Positions 1-6,865 are shown, numbered from the stretch's first letter. The stretch is 11,304 nucleotides of DNA from JAISFI01 sp031552425 (GCA_031552425.1 JAVBMM010000071.1:1-11304); one strand, 5' to 3'. A program made the numbers and translations. Notes: generated by a model from the sequence alone, not told the origin.

Positions 1-122
1 GTATTATAAGATCTGATGTCCGCTTTAATTTCATAAATATCAATAGCTTCAGTTTTGTCATTTTGACCAAAAATACTGCTACTTGATATTATAAACGTGA
101 AAAATAATACTATTTTTTTCAT
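1..122 (-). CDS. Secreted protein of unknown function, N-terminal part only
   Basis: An ATG at 122 opens a leftward frame of 40 complete codons that runs off the window edge. The product begins MKKIVLFFTFIISSSSIFGQ and continues NDKTEAIDIYEIKADIRSYN. The first 20 residues form a clear Sec signal peptide: two lysines, a hydrophobic core, and a likely signal peptidase I cut after GQ, a common Bacteroidota pattern. There is no lipobox cysteine. The mature part is too short to assign to a family. It lies 73 bp downstream of the beta-helix gene A on the same strand and may be the next gene of that operon, although a terminator-like hairpin sits between them. The reading frame and signal peptide are convincing; the function is unknown. 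Confidence 0.6.
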   Translation of the reverse strand, partial: MKKIVLFFTFIISSSSIFGQNDKTEAIDIYEIKADIRSYN

Positions 123-152
123 ACAAATTTAATTTTACTTAAAGTCGAAAAA

Positions 153-187
153 GGCACAAATGACATGAAACTCTAATCATTTGCACC
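153..187 (-). terminator. Terminator-like hairpin behind gene A
   Basis: On the leftward RNA, arm GGTGCAAATGA (187-177) pairs with TCATTTGTGCC (163-153) over 11 positions around a 13-nt loop, followed at once by five U. Two of the pairs are G-U, so the helix is complete only in the leftward transcript; on the other strand these positions become C/A mismatches. That asymmetry favours a leftward RNA structure. It begins 9 bp after the stop codon of gene A. The same arm sequence recurs at 1953-1963, where it carries the start of gene A. Confidence 0.6.
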
Positions 188-195
188 TTCTTTTT

Positions 196-1956
196 TTATT
201 GGAAGATCTTTTTCTGTTGCTCAGGAGTAGTAACATCCATTACCGCCGTTTTTCCTTTACGGTCTAATAATTGTTTATAATAAAGATATTGAGGGGAAAC
301 ATATTTTTGAGGAGACTCAATATAGCCATCTCCTACTACAGAATTACCTTCATACTTAAAGTTATTTCCGGACACTTTATTCAAGCGCTCAATATTGTCT
401 GTTATTTGTTCCGGAGTCGCCCATCTATCTTCCGTAACATTGATTGTCCCATAATTACCGATAGAAAAATTTTGTGCTGTTGGAGGAGACATAATCACGG
501 TAAGAGGAGATTTACAATTCCAGACCACCATTTGCGCTCCGGCCCATCCATGTCCCGAACCGAAGCGTCCTCGATTAGACATACTGAAACAGGCTGCAGG
601 ACCTGCCAGCGAACAATTATCAAACAAACACCCTGTTGCCCAACGCAGATGAGGTTCACTGTATGCAAAGCACATTTCGGCTTTTCCATCTACAAAAGCA
701 TTTGGGCCTGCCATACAAATTCCTAATACAAAATCATGACGGCCATTCCGTGAGTAGCAACGTTGTACCAAACACATTTGTCCCGCGAACGAATATGCAT
801 ATCTTCTTCCTCCTCTGATAATAGCAACAGGATCCAGATAATTACAATCCTGAACAGTGACAAAACGGCATTCTTTTTTCATAAAATATCCGTTATTGAT
901 ATATTGTGAAGTCAAATTACATACCCAAACATTTTCACAGGCAGTAAAAAAAATAAACGTATTAAGGTGATTTTCATCAGCATAATAAGTCCCTACATAA
1001 GCATGTGTGTCAACGATATTTTCGTTAAACTCGGACACTCCTCGCAAATGTTCCACTCCACATTGGGAAATCCAACCTTCATAAGTATATTTATAGACAT
1101 ATCCTCCGCCATATTCTTTTTGGAAAGCATTGGTAAGAGGAATATCCAACGTTATTTTATTTCCTTCTATCGCAGCAATGGTACGTAAGTAAGATGCATT
1201 TTTTCCGGGCTCCCACTGCACAGTAGAATTATATTCTTTCCCGTCAGGACTTAATTGGCCGGTCTTTTCATATTTTTGAATTTCCTTTTCACTCAATCCA
1301 GAAATAGAACTCCAATTATCTGCAATCTTGTCCATTCCTATAAAATGTATCCACTCTTTAGTACTCGGTCGTTCCACTATAATCCTATCGCCCACATTAT
1401 AACCTTCAATATTATCAACTGTTATTTTACTTGTACCGGAAGGAACATAATCATCTGTTATTCGCCTTTTAACAGACCTTTTTTCTTTCAAATTTGCTTC
1501 AGCTCCAATGATGATTAAAGAATAGACTTTCGGTTCGGTTCCGATCAGAAGGGTTCCGTTCTCTCCATCTCCTTCCCCTCTCAACACAATACCCGATTGA
1601 TTGAGTTTAATGGTATTTTTGATATTATATTTTCCTTTTTTTAATAGAATTGCACCTCTGATACCATTTTTATCCGGTTGTTCTTTTGCCAATTGGTCTA
1701 TTGCTTGTTGAATCCGGGGAGCATCATCTTCCGAAAAATCATCAGGTTCCACAGTTAGCTTAACAGGAACCGAAGGAATAGGAACTCCTCCACCCATGTA
1801 TCCGCAATAAGAAAAGTCAGGAATAATATCTCCTTTCCCACTATAATCTTTATAAACTAATTTCCCGTTTTTCCCGGGATAAAGTATCTTACTGTAGTTT
1901 TGAGACCATACAGTTTGTACACAAAACATGCATCCTATCAAAAGAAATCTAATCAT
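196..1956 (-). CDS. Secreted pectate-lyase-like beta-helix protein, copy A
   Basis: The 586-residue product is probably a polysaccharide-active beta-helix protein acting in the periplasm or at the outer membrane; substrate and reaction are unknown. A short signal peptide (MIRFLLIGCMFCVQTVWSQ, residues 1-19) precedes a GKLVYKDYSG...PDFSYCGYMGGGVPIP entry motif (about 32-61). Then comes the pectate-lyase-superfamily block IQQAIDQ...GIRGAILLKKGKY...GIVLRGEGDGE (about 83-132), typical of right-handed beta-helices. The remainder keeps motifs shared with copy B and the 1043-residue protein: GGRRY (382-386), RHDF (406-409), ExHxRW (434-439), NRG...HGW (461-471) and PPTAQN. There is no T9SS domain. 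Cys9 sits in LIGC, but a hydrophobic stretch follows it, so cleavage after SQ is preferred to lipidation. The N-terminus has only one basic residue because the codons before residue 4 come from the duplication junction. It is probably co-transcribed with copy B, 21 bp upstream. Confidence 0.85.
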   Translation of the reverse strand: MIRFLLIGCMFCVQTVWSQNYSKILYPGKNGKLVYKDYSGKGDIIPDFSYCGYMGGGVPIPSVPVKLTVEPDDFSEDDAPRIQQAIDQLAKEQPDKNGIRGAILLKKGKYNIKNTIKLNQSGIVLRGEGDGENGTLLIGTEPKVYSLIIIGAEANLKEKRSVKRRITDDYVPSGTSKITVDNIEGYNVGDRIIVERPSTKEWIHFIGMDKIADNWSSISGLSEKEIQKYEKTGQLSPDGKEYNSTVQWEPGKNASYLRTIAAIEGNKITLDIPLTNAFQKEYGGGYVYKYTYEGWISQCGVEHLRGVSEFNENIVDTHAYVGTYYADENHLNTFIFFTACENVWVCNLTSQYINNGYFMKKECRFVTVQDCNYLDPVAIIRGGRRYAYSFAGQMCLVQRCYSRNGRHDFVLGICMAGPNAFVDGKAEMCFAYSEPHLRWATGCLFDNCSLAGPAACFSMSNRGRFGSGHGWAGAQMVVWNCKSPLTVIMSPPTAQNFSIGNYGTINVTEDRWATPEQITDNIERLNKVSGNNFKYEGNSVVGDGYIESPQKYVSPQYLYYKQLLDRKGKTAVMDVTTPEQQKKIFQ

Positions 1957-1965
1957 TTGTGCCTT
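1954..1965 (-). promoter_or_regulatory. Ribosome site and start of copy A at the duplication junction
   Basis: The leftward RNA reads AAGG-CACAA-ATG, a Shine-Dalgarno-like AAGG five bases before the only ATG between the two copies. Both AAGG and ATG belong to the 11-nt sequence that elsewhere forms the rising arm of the hairpin at 153-187. The falling arm is absent here, so no terminator forms between B and A. Confidence 0.5.
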
Positions 1966-1977
1966 GATTTTCTTTAT

Positions 1978-3762
1978 TTATTGAAAGATCTTTTTCTGTT
2001 GTTCAGGAGTAGTAACATCCATTACCGCCGTTTTTCCTTTACGGTCTAATAATTGTTTATAGTAAAGGAATTGCGGAGAAACATATTTTTGAGGAGACTC
2101 TATGTAACCATCTCCTACTACATGAATTCCTTCATATTTGAATTTATTGCCTGAGATTTTATTCAAACGTTCCATATTACCTGTTATTTGTTCCGGAGTC
2201 GCCCATTTATCTTCCGTAACATTGATTGTTCCATAATTACCGATAGAAAAATTTTGTGCTGTTGGAGGAGACATAATCACAGTAAGAGGAGATTTACAAT
2301 TCCAGACCACCATTTGCGCTCCGGCCCATCCATGTCCAGAACCGAAACTTCCTCGATTAGACATACTGAAACAAGCCGCAGGACCCGCCAGCGAACAATT
2401 ATCAAACAAACACCCTGTTGCCCAACGTTGATGAGGTTCACTCGACGCAAGGCATATTTCGGCTTTTCCATCCACAAAAGCATTTGGGCCTGCTACACTA
2501 GCCCCCAGTACAAAATCATGACGGCCATTGCGAGAATGACAACGTTGTACCAGACACATTTGCCCTCCTATATTATATGCATACCTTCTTCCTCCCGTAA
2601 TAACGGCAACGGGATCCAAATAATTACAATCCTGAACAGTGACAAAACGGCATTCTTTTCTCATAGAATATCCGGCATTGATATATTGTGAAGTGGAATT
2701 ACATGCCCAAACATTTTCACAGGTAGTAAAAGAGATAAATGTATTAAGATGCTTTTCATCAGCATAATAAGTCCCTACATAATCATGTGTTTTAACAATA
2801 CTTTCGTTGAACTCAGACACTCCTCGCAAATGCTCCACTCCACATTGGGAAATCCAACCTTCATAAGTGTATTTATAGACATATCCTCCGCCATACTCTT
2901 TTTGGAAAGCATTGGTAAGAGGAATATCCAATGTTATTTTATTTCCTTCTATGACAGCAATGGTACGTAAATAAGATACATTTTTTGAACCCGGTTCCCA
3001 CTGCACAGTAGTATTATATTCTTTCCCGTCAGGACTTAATTGACCCGCTTTTTCATATTTTTGAATTTCTTTTTCACTCAATTCAGAGGTAGGATTCCAA
3101 CTATCTGCAATCCTATCCATTCCTATAAAATGTATCCACTCTTTAGTACTCGGACGCTCCACTATAATCCTATCACCCACATTGTAACCTTCAATATTAT
3201 CTACTGTTATTTTATTCGTACCGGAAGGAACATAATCATCTGTTATTTGTCTTTTAGCAGATCTTTTTTCTTTCGGCTTTGCTTCAGCTCCAATAATGAT
3301 TAAAGAATAGACTTTCGGTTCGGTTCCGATCAGAAGGGTTCCGTTCTCTCCATCTCCTTCTCCTCTCAACACGATACCTGATTGGTTAAGTTTGATGGTG
3401 TTTTTAATATTATATTTTCCTTTTTTTAATAGAATTGCACCTCTGATACCATTTTTATCCGGTTGTTCTTTTGCCAACTGGTCTATTGCTTGTTGAATCC
3501 TTGGAGCATCATCTTTCGAAAAATCACCGGGTTCCAAAGTTAGCTTAACAGGAACCGAAGGAATAGGAACTCCTCCACCCATGTATCCGCAATAAGAAAA
3601 ATCAGGAATAATATCCCTTTTACCACTATAATCTTTATAAACTAATTTCCCGTTTTTTCCGGGATAAATTATCTTACTGTAGTTTTGAGACAATATAACT
3701 TGTACACAAAATATGCATCCTATCAAAAGGATACCAGACATTAATTTTTTCTTGTTTTTCAT
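1978..3762 (-). CDS. Secreted pectate-lyase-like beta-helix protein, copy B
   Basis: The 594-residue product is the promoter-proximal member of the tandem pair and probably has the ancestral N-terminus. MKNKKKLMSGILLIGCIFCVQVILSQ (about 26 residues) is a normal signal peptide with four lysines, a hydrophobic core and a likely cut after SQ; LIGC is a possible but poorly placed lipobox. The rest matches copy A domain for domain: the PDFSYCGYMGGGVPIP motif, the GIRGAILLKKGKY...GIVLRGEGDGE beta-helix entry, then GGRRY, RHDF, ExHxRW, NRG...HGW and PPTAQN, with a C-terminal SPQFLYYKQLLDRKGKTA segment also similar in the 1043-residue protein. There is no T9SS signal, so the expected location is periplasmic. 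Transcription probably starts from the TAAATTTG box about 33 bp upstream, divergent from the SusD-like gene. Enzyme activity is inferred from fold resemblance only. Confidence 0.87.
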   Translation of the reverse strand: MKNKKKLMSGILLIGCIFCVQVILSQNYSKIIYPGKNGKLVYKDYSGKRDIIPDFSYCGYMGGGVPIPSVPVKLTLEPGDFSKDDAPRIQQAIDQLAKEQPDKNGIRGAILLKKGKYNIKNTIKLNQSGIVLRGEGDGENGTLLIGTEPKVYSLIIIGAEAKPKEKRSAKRQITDDYVPSGTNKITVDNIEGYNVGDRIIVERPSTKEWIHFIGMDRIADSWNPTSELSEKEIQKYEKAGQLSPDGKEYNTTVQWEPGSKNVSYLRTIAVIEGNKITLDIPLTNAFQKEYGGGYVYKYTYEGWISQCGVEHLRGVSEFNESIVKTHDYVGTYYADEKHLNTFISFTTCENVWACNSTSQYINAGYSMRKECRFVTVQDCNYLDPVAVITGGRRYAYNIGGQMCLVQRCHSRNGRHDFVLGASVAGPNAFVDGKAEICLASSEPHQRWATGCLFDNCSLAGPAACFSMSNRGSFGSGHGWAGAQMVVWNCKSPLTVIMSPPTAQNFSIGNYGTINVTEDKWATPEQITGNMERLNKISGNKFKYEGIHVVGDGYIESPQKYVSPQFLYYKQLLDRKGKTAVMDVTTPEQQKKIFQ

Positions 3763-3794
3763 GTTATATAAAATGATTTAATAAAATTATTCTA

Positions 3795-3802
3795 CAAATT
3801 TA
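3795..3802 (-). promoter_or_regulatory. Bacteroidota -7 box for copy B
   Basis: The leftward strand reads TAAATTTG, an exact match to the Bacteroides -7 consensus TAnnTTTG, 32 bp before the ATG of copy B. I found no good TTTG -33 element at the usual distance, so the assignment rests on one box and its position. Confidence 0.45.
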
Positions 3803-3917
3803 TATGATTAAAACGAATCTATCATGTTATTGGATAAAAATAAACATTCTATACCTGAACAAGAACAAGTTAATTTCAAAGAATTAATACACTTCTCCTA
3901 TCAAACCCGCGTTAATT

Positions 3918-3933
3918 AAGATTAATTAATCTT
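3918..3933. promoter_or_regulatory. 16-bp perfect palindrome, possible operator
   Basis: AAGATTAATTAATCTT is identical to its reverse complement and lies in the divergent control region, about 155 bp before copy B and 380 bp before the SusD-like gene. Perfect palindromes of this length suit a dimeric regulator. The sequence is AT-only apart from one G and one C, and the region is AT-rich, so chance cannot be excluded. Confidence 0.3.
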
Positions 3934-3990
3934 TGTGATTTTTAACAAAATACGATAAGTGAATTCAGTAGTATCTTGCATTTTTTATCA

Positions 3991-4065
3991 TATAGTAGGC
4001 TACAGATACATTATAGTCCTATTACATGACTCATATAGTCCTACTGCAAGCCCCTTATAGTCCTA
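3991..4065 (+). repeat. Phased direct repeats TATAGTCCTA, 22-bp period
   Basis: TATAGTCCTA occurs identically at 4012-4021, 4034-4043 and 4056-4065, each exactly 22 bp apart, with unrelated sequence between. A partial copy, TATAGTAGGCTA, begins at 3991, 21 bp before the first. A spacing of two helical turns puts all copies on one face of the DNA, which suits cooperative binding by a transcription factor. The spacers are too short and the repeats too small for a CRISPR array. Which promoter they serve is unknown; the array lies about 250 bp before the SusD-like start. Confidence 0.6.
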
Positions 4066-4077
4066 CCATAACTATAA

Positions 4078-4113
4078 AAAAACGGGTACTTTTATTAAAA
4101 AATACCCGTTTTT
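4078..4113. terminator. Symmetric hairpin with A and T tracts
   Basis: AAAAACGGGTA (4078-4088) pairs perfectly with TACCCGTTTTT (4103-4113) around a 14-nt loop that can itself pair TTTT with AAAA. The A tract before and T tract after make it read as an intrinsic terminator in both directions. There is no clear gene for it to terminate. It may insulate the two divergent promoters, end a short leader or small RNA from the 3.8-4.07 kb region, or act as an attenuator if a start site lies upstream. Confidence 0.5.
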
Positions 4114-4260
4114 AATATGTCTAAGAAGAATGATTGATTCAGGATAGAAATAATATTTAAAATTAAGCAATACATTCCACATTCGCAAATGTTAATTCAC
4201 TTTTATTAACTACCAAAAAAGATATTACTTCTTATAATGATCTCATATTAATCCAAGTAT

Positions 4261-4290
4261 TTTGAAGATAAAGTTTATTTTATAGCTTTG
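4261..4290 (+). promoter_or_regulatory. Bacteroidota promoter for the SusD-like gene
   Basis: TTTG at 4261-4264 and TAGCTTTG at 4283-4290, separated by 18 bp, match the Bacteroides -33 TTTG and -7 TAnnTTTG elements. The box ends 22 bp before the ATG at 4313, giving a short A-rich leader without a Shine-Dalgarno sequence, as is common in this phylum. Confidence 0.6.
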
Positions 4291-4312
4291 TAAAATTAAA
4301 CCAATAAAACTC

Positions 4313-6466
4313 ATGTTACAAAAAATCTCTTATCTATTACTTGCCACAATCTTTATTCTCACAGGATGTGAAAAAGATGACAAAATTGAAAATCCGACAA
4401 AATTATCGGGAGTAGTCGAAAAAGGCCCATTCATTGCAGGTTCCACGGTTTCTCTATATGAATTGGATGATAATTTAAATGGAGCAGGTAACGTATTCAC
4501 ATCACAAACTAATGATGAAGGATGGTTTGAAATAAGTAATTCCTCCGGATTTTCTTCAAAATACGTCAAAATATCTGTGAACGGATTTTATTTTAATGAA
4601 GTTACCGGACAACTTTCCGGAGCTCCAATTATATTGGAGGCCATCGCTGATATCAACCTCAAAGGAAACATAAATGTAAATCTGCTAACACATTTGGAAG
4701 CTTCCAGAGTAATTTATTTGGTCACAGAAGAAAATAAAACTTTTGCAGAAGCGAAAAAACAAGCAGAAAAAGAATTATTAGCCGCTTTTTATATTCATAA
4801 CAAAGAAATAATCCCTGAAGAAACCCATATCACAGGAAACAATACTTCTGCCAACATATTAATTGCCATTTCTTCCATTTTATTGAATAATAAAAGTGAC
4901 GCTGAATTTTACGAATTTTGTAACCAGTTGAGAGAAGACCTGAAAGACGGAAATCTTGAAGAAACAACCAAACAAAAAATTAAAACATCAAGTACCCTGG
5001 TTGATACCTGGCAAATCCGGCAAAATCTTATTAGCAGGTATGAAAGCTTAGGAAAAGATATACAAATAGGAAATTTCCATTATTTCATCGACCATAACGG
5101 AGACGGTATTTTAGAAGAATACGAAATACCTGGTATAGATATTTCTTTTTTTTGGGAAACAGAAACAGATGCCAATACAGGTATTCTTGCCACATATTAT
5201 TCTTTTTCTAAAGCAATGGTTTCCGGATACTGGAACTGGGGAGAAGCCAGATCAGATAATTTCACTTATTATGAAAAAGATGCTCCTGATCAAGGAGAGT
5301 TAGTAACAAATAATATTCAAATCAATAATATTGCTGCTTTTTGGACTACTCTTTATGCCACTATTGGAAAAGCTAATGCTGCTATACAATACATTCCATA
5401 CATTGAGATGTCATTAGCAAATAAAAAAGATTATTTAGCAGAAGCTTATGCGTTGCGTGCTTGGTGTTATTTTTATTGTATTCGTGTATGGGGAGATATT
5501 CCCGTATTCTTGGAGCCAATAGACAACGATCAACAGGGCATTTATCGTGAGCGAGTAAGTAAAGGCAAAATATTGGAAGAAATTATTTTACCTGATATAG
5601 AGAAAGCGTACGAATATATTGATAAAACAAAGCAAGAAACAAGCTCCAAACGTACCCGACTTAATGCGGCAACTATATGTGCCTTGTTAATGGACGTGCA
5701 CGCCTGGATGCATAATTATGATTTGGTTATCAAAGTAAAAGAGGAACGAATAAATTCCTTGGGAACTAATTGGAATTATTTGGTGGCTGAAGATGGAATC
5801 AATTTTGAAAGTCAATGGCGACAAATGTTTTTCGAATCCACCTCAGCTGAATCTTCTCCTGAAGTTTGGTTAAGGCTGGCTTATGACCGTTATGGAAGCG
5901 GAAGTAACTCAATGTATAATTATTTTTTCGGATCTACATGTAAATATCGTGTTTCTGACAAATTGAGAACTTCTTATGCTACTACAGACAAACGAGAAAA
6001 AAACAATGTACAGTGGAACATTTCCAATGGAGTTACAAGATTAAATCGTAAATTTTGGGATGATGGAACCTCTACAGAGGAAGCCAGAAACTCAGATGTG
6101 GATTTAGTGATGTACCGCTATGCTGATGTTATTTTATTGTATGCAGAAGCTTTGAATGCGGTAGGAAGAACAGATGAAGCTATAACAGAGTTGAATAAAA
6201 TTCATACACGTGCGGGGAATGCTGCATATAACGCAACAGATTTTGCAGATACAGATGCTTTGCTAGACGCCATTGTACAAGAACGCCAATGGGAATTTGT
6301 CGGAGAAGGTAAACGCTGGTTTGATTTAGTTCGCACGGGTAGATGGCGAACTGAAATCTCCCTTGAATATGGAATGACAGAAGAAAAGTTACTTTTCCCC
6401 ATTCATAGAGACCATTTAATTCAAAATCCGTATTTGACTCAAAATCCATCTTATGCTTATCCTTGA
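4313..6466 (+). CDS. Surface lipoprotein: N-terminal lipoprotein domain fused to SusD (RagB/SusD family)
   Basis: The 717-residue protein is probably an outer-surface glycan-binding protein. Residues 1-19 are a lipoprotein signal with lipobox LTGC (Cys19). The next residues, EKDDK, resemble the acidic lipoprotein export signal that sends Bacteroidota lipoproteins to the cell surface. Residues about 31-160 carry SGVVEKGPFIAGSTVSLYEL...NVNLLTHLE...FAEAKKQAEKE, a beta-sandwich-plus-helix domain I know from other Bacteroidota lipoproteins, followed by a helical part to about 255. DHNGDGILEEYE (260-271) fits an EF-hand-type calcium loop. Residues about 276-717 are SusD-like: WNWGEARSDNF, YLAEAYALRAWCYFYCIRVWGDIPVF, VMYRYADVILLYAEALNAVGR, RQWEFVGEGKRWFDLVRTGRW and the terminal FPIHRDHLIQNPYLTQNPSY. 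SusD proteins normally partner an adjacent TonB-dependent SusC and are about 500-600 residues long. Here there is no SusC in the window and the usual SusD N-terminus is replaced by the extra domain. Confidence 0.9.
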   Translation: MLQKISYLLLATIFILTGCEKDDKIENPTKLSGVVEKGPFIAGSTVSLYELDDNLNGAGNVFTSQTNDEGWFEISNSSGFSSKYVKISVNGFYFNEVTGQLSGAPIILEAIADINLKGNINVNLLTHLEASRVIYLVTEENKTFAEAKKQAEKELLAAFYIHNKEIIPEETHITGNNTSANILIAISSILLNNKSDAEFYEFCNQLREDLKDGNLEETTKQKIKTSSTLVDTWQIRQNLISRYESLGKDIQIGNFHYFIDHNGDGILEEYEIPGIDISFFWETETDANTGILATYYSFSKAMVSGYWNWGEARSDNFTYYEKDAPDQGELVTNNIQINNIAAFWTTLYATIGKANAAIQYIPYIEMSLANKKDYLAEAYALRAWCYFYCIRVWGDIPVFLEPIDNDQQGIYRERVSKGKILEEIILPDIEKAYEYIDKTKQETSSKRTRLNAATICALLMDVHAWMHNYDLVIKVKEERINSLGTNWNYLVAEDGINFESQWRQMFFESTSAESSPEVWLRLAYDRYGSGSNSMYNYFFGSTCKYRVSDKLRTSYATTDKREKNNVQWNISNGVTRLNRKFWDDGTSTEEARNSDVDLVMYRYADVILLYAEALNAVGRTDEAITELNKIHTRAGNAAYNATDFADTDALLDAIVQERQWEFVGEGKRWFDLVRTGRWRTEISLEYGMTEEKLLFPIHRDHLIQNPYLTQNPSYAYP

Positions 6467-6701
6467 TGATTTGAGTAATTTGTAACGCCTCCCTACGTAC
6501 TTTTCTTCATGCCATTTGCTCAAATCTTTGATAAATACGGAAGCCTAAATGGCCTCAATAAAAAGAGGGTTCGCCGGTAAAACCCGATATTAAAGCAGAG
6601 CTGTATTAAAGGGAAGTCTTATAGTACTCAGATGTTTTATAGTTCTTACAATAGTGCCCAAAATCCGAAGGATTAACTATTAATGCAAATCTGTAGTTGA
6701 A

Positions 6702-6722
6702 ATCATCCCGTTAGTGGATGAT
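6702..6722. repeat. Small hairpin ATCATCC/GGATGAT
   Basis: Seven base pairs (6702-6708 with 6716-6722) close a 7-nt loop, CGTTAGT. The loop and its edges also match CTAACGG at 6832-6838, so a local hairpin and a long-range pairing compete. Confidence 0.45.
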
Positions 6723-6824
6723 CGCTTGGTAGAAAATGCATTTCAATCCCGCATTTAGCATCCCATTGGGGATGCATCCTTAACAGGATGCAGATGGATG
6801 TAAGGGATATTCTTCTACCAAGCG
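6723..6824. repeat. 12-bp inverted repeat enclosing two small hairpins
   Basis: CGCTTGGTAGAA (6723-6734) and TTCTACCAAGCG (6813-6824) are exact reverse complements. Between them lie GCATCCC-ATTG-GGGATGC (6758-6775) and TGCATCCT-TAAC-AGGATGCA (6773-6792). These share three bases, so they cannot both form fully. Together they would make a branched stem in RNA or single-stranded DNA. Confidence 0.6.
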
Positions 6825-6865
6825 TAAATTCCTAACGGAATACTAAATTCAAATACTGATTCGCA

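Larger units (their letters stand above)
172..3729 (-). repeat. Tandem duplication of a beta-helix gene, two units of about 1.78 kb
   Basis: Two head-to-tail units cover 172-1944 and 1948-3729; the stop codons are offset by 1782 bp. The proteins agree at about 90% by hand alignment: roughly 53 substitutions and a one-residue indel over about 568 residues. Synonymous differences are frequent even where the protein is unchanged, so the duplication is not brand new. Homology begins downstream of the stop codon, with TCTAATCATTTG at 172-183 and 1948-1959, and ends inside the signal peptide at CCTATCAAAAG (1934-1944 and 3719-3729). Unit A therefore lacks the promoter and first codons of unit B and depends on the junction for its start. 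Confidence 0.9.
3763..4312. other. Divergent control region without a credible gene
   Basis: These 550 bp separate copy B (leftward) from the SusD-like gene (rightward). They contain a -7 type box for each gene (3795-3802 and 4283-4290), a 16-bp palindrome at 3918-3933, a phased repeat array at 3991-4065, and an 11-bp hairpin with A/T tracts at 4078-4113. A 31-codon frame at 3824-3919 is not convincing as a gene. The region is long for a simple divergent promoter pair, and the ordered elements suggest regulation of both sides. Confidence 0.7.

Noticed and set aside
124..131. TAAATTTG on the leftward strand just before the first partial gene
   Set aside because: It matches the -7 consensus, but transcription would begin at the start codon itself and no -33 element lies at a suitable distance. 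Chance is likely in this AT-rich sequence.
196..3762. The two beta-helix genes as an assembly artefact
   Set aside because: About 10% protein divergence, frequent synonymous changes and a distinct junction show two real copies and not one read twice.
3824..3919. 31-codon rightward frame (MLLDKNKHSIPEQEQVNFKE...) in the divergent region
   Set aside because: No ribosome site, no clear promoter, no recognisable motif, and its end falls inside the 16-bp palindrome. Frames of this length arise by chance.
3991..4065. CRISPR array
   Set aside because: The repeats are only 10 bp with 12-bp spacers, there are three copies, and no cas gene is present.
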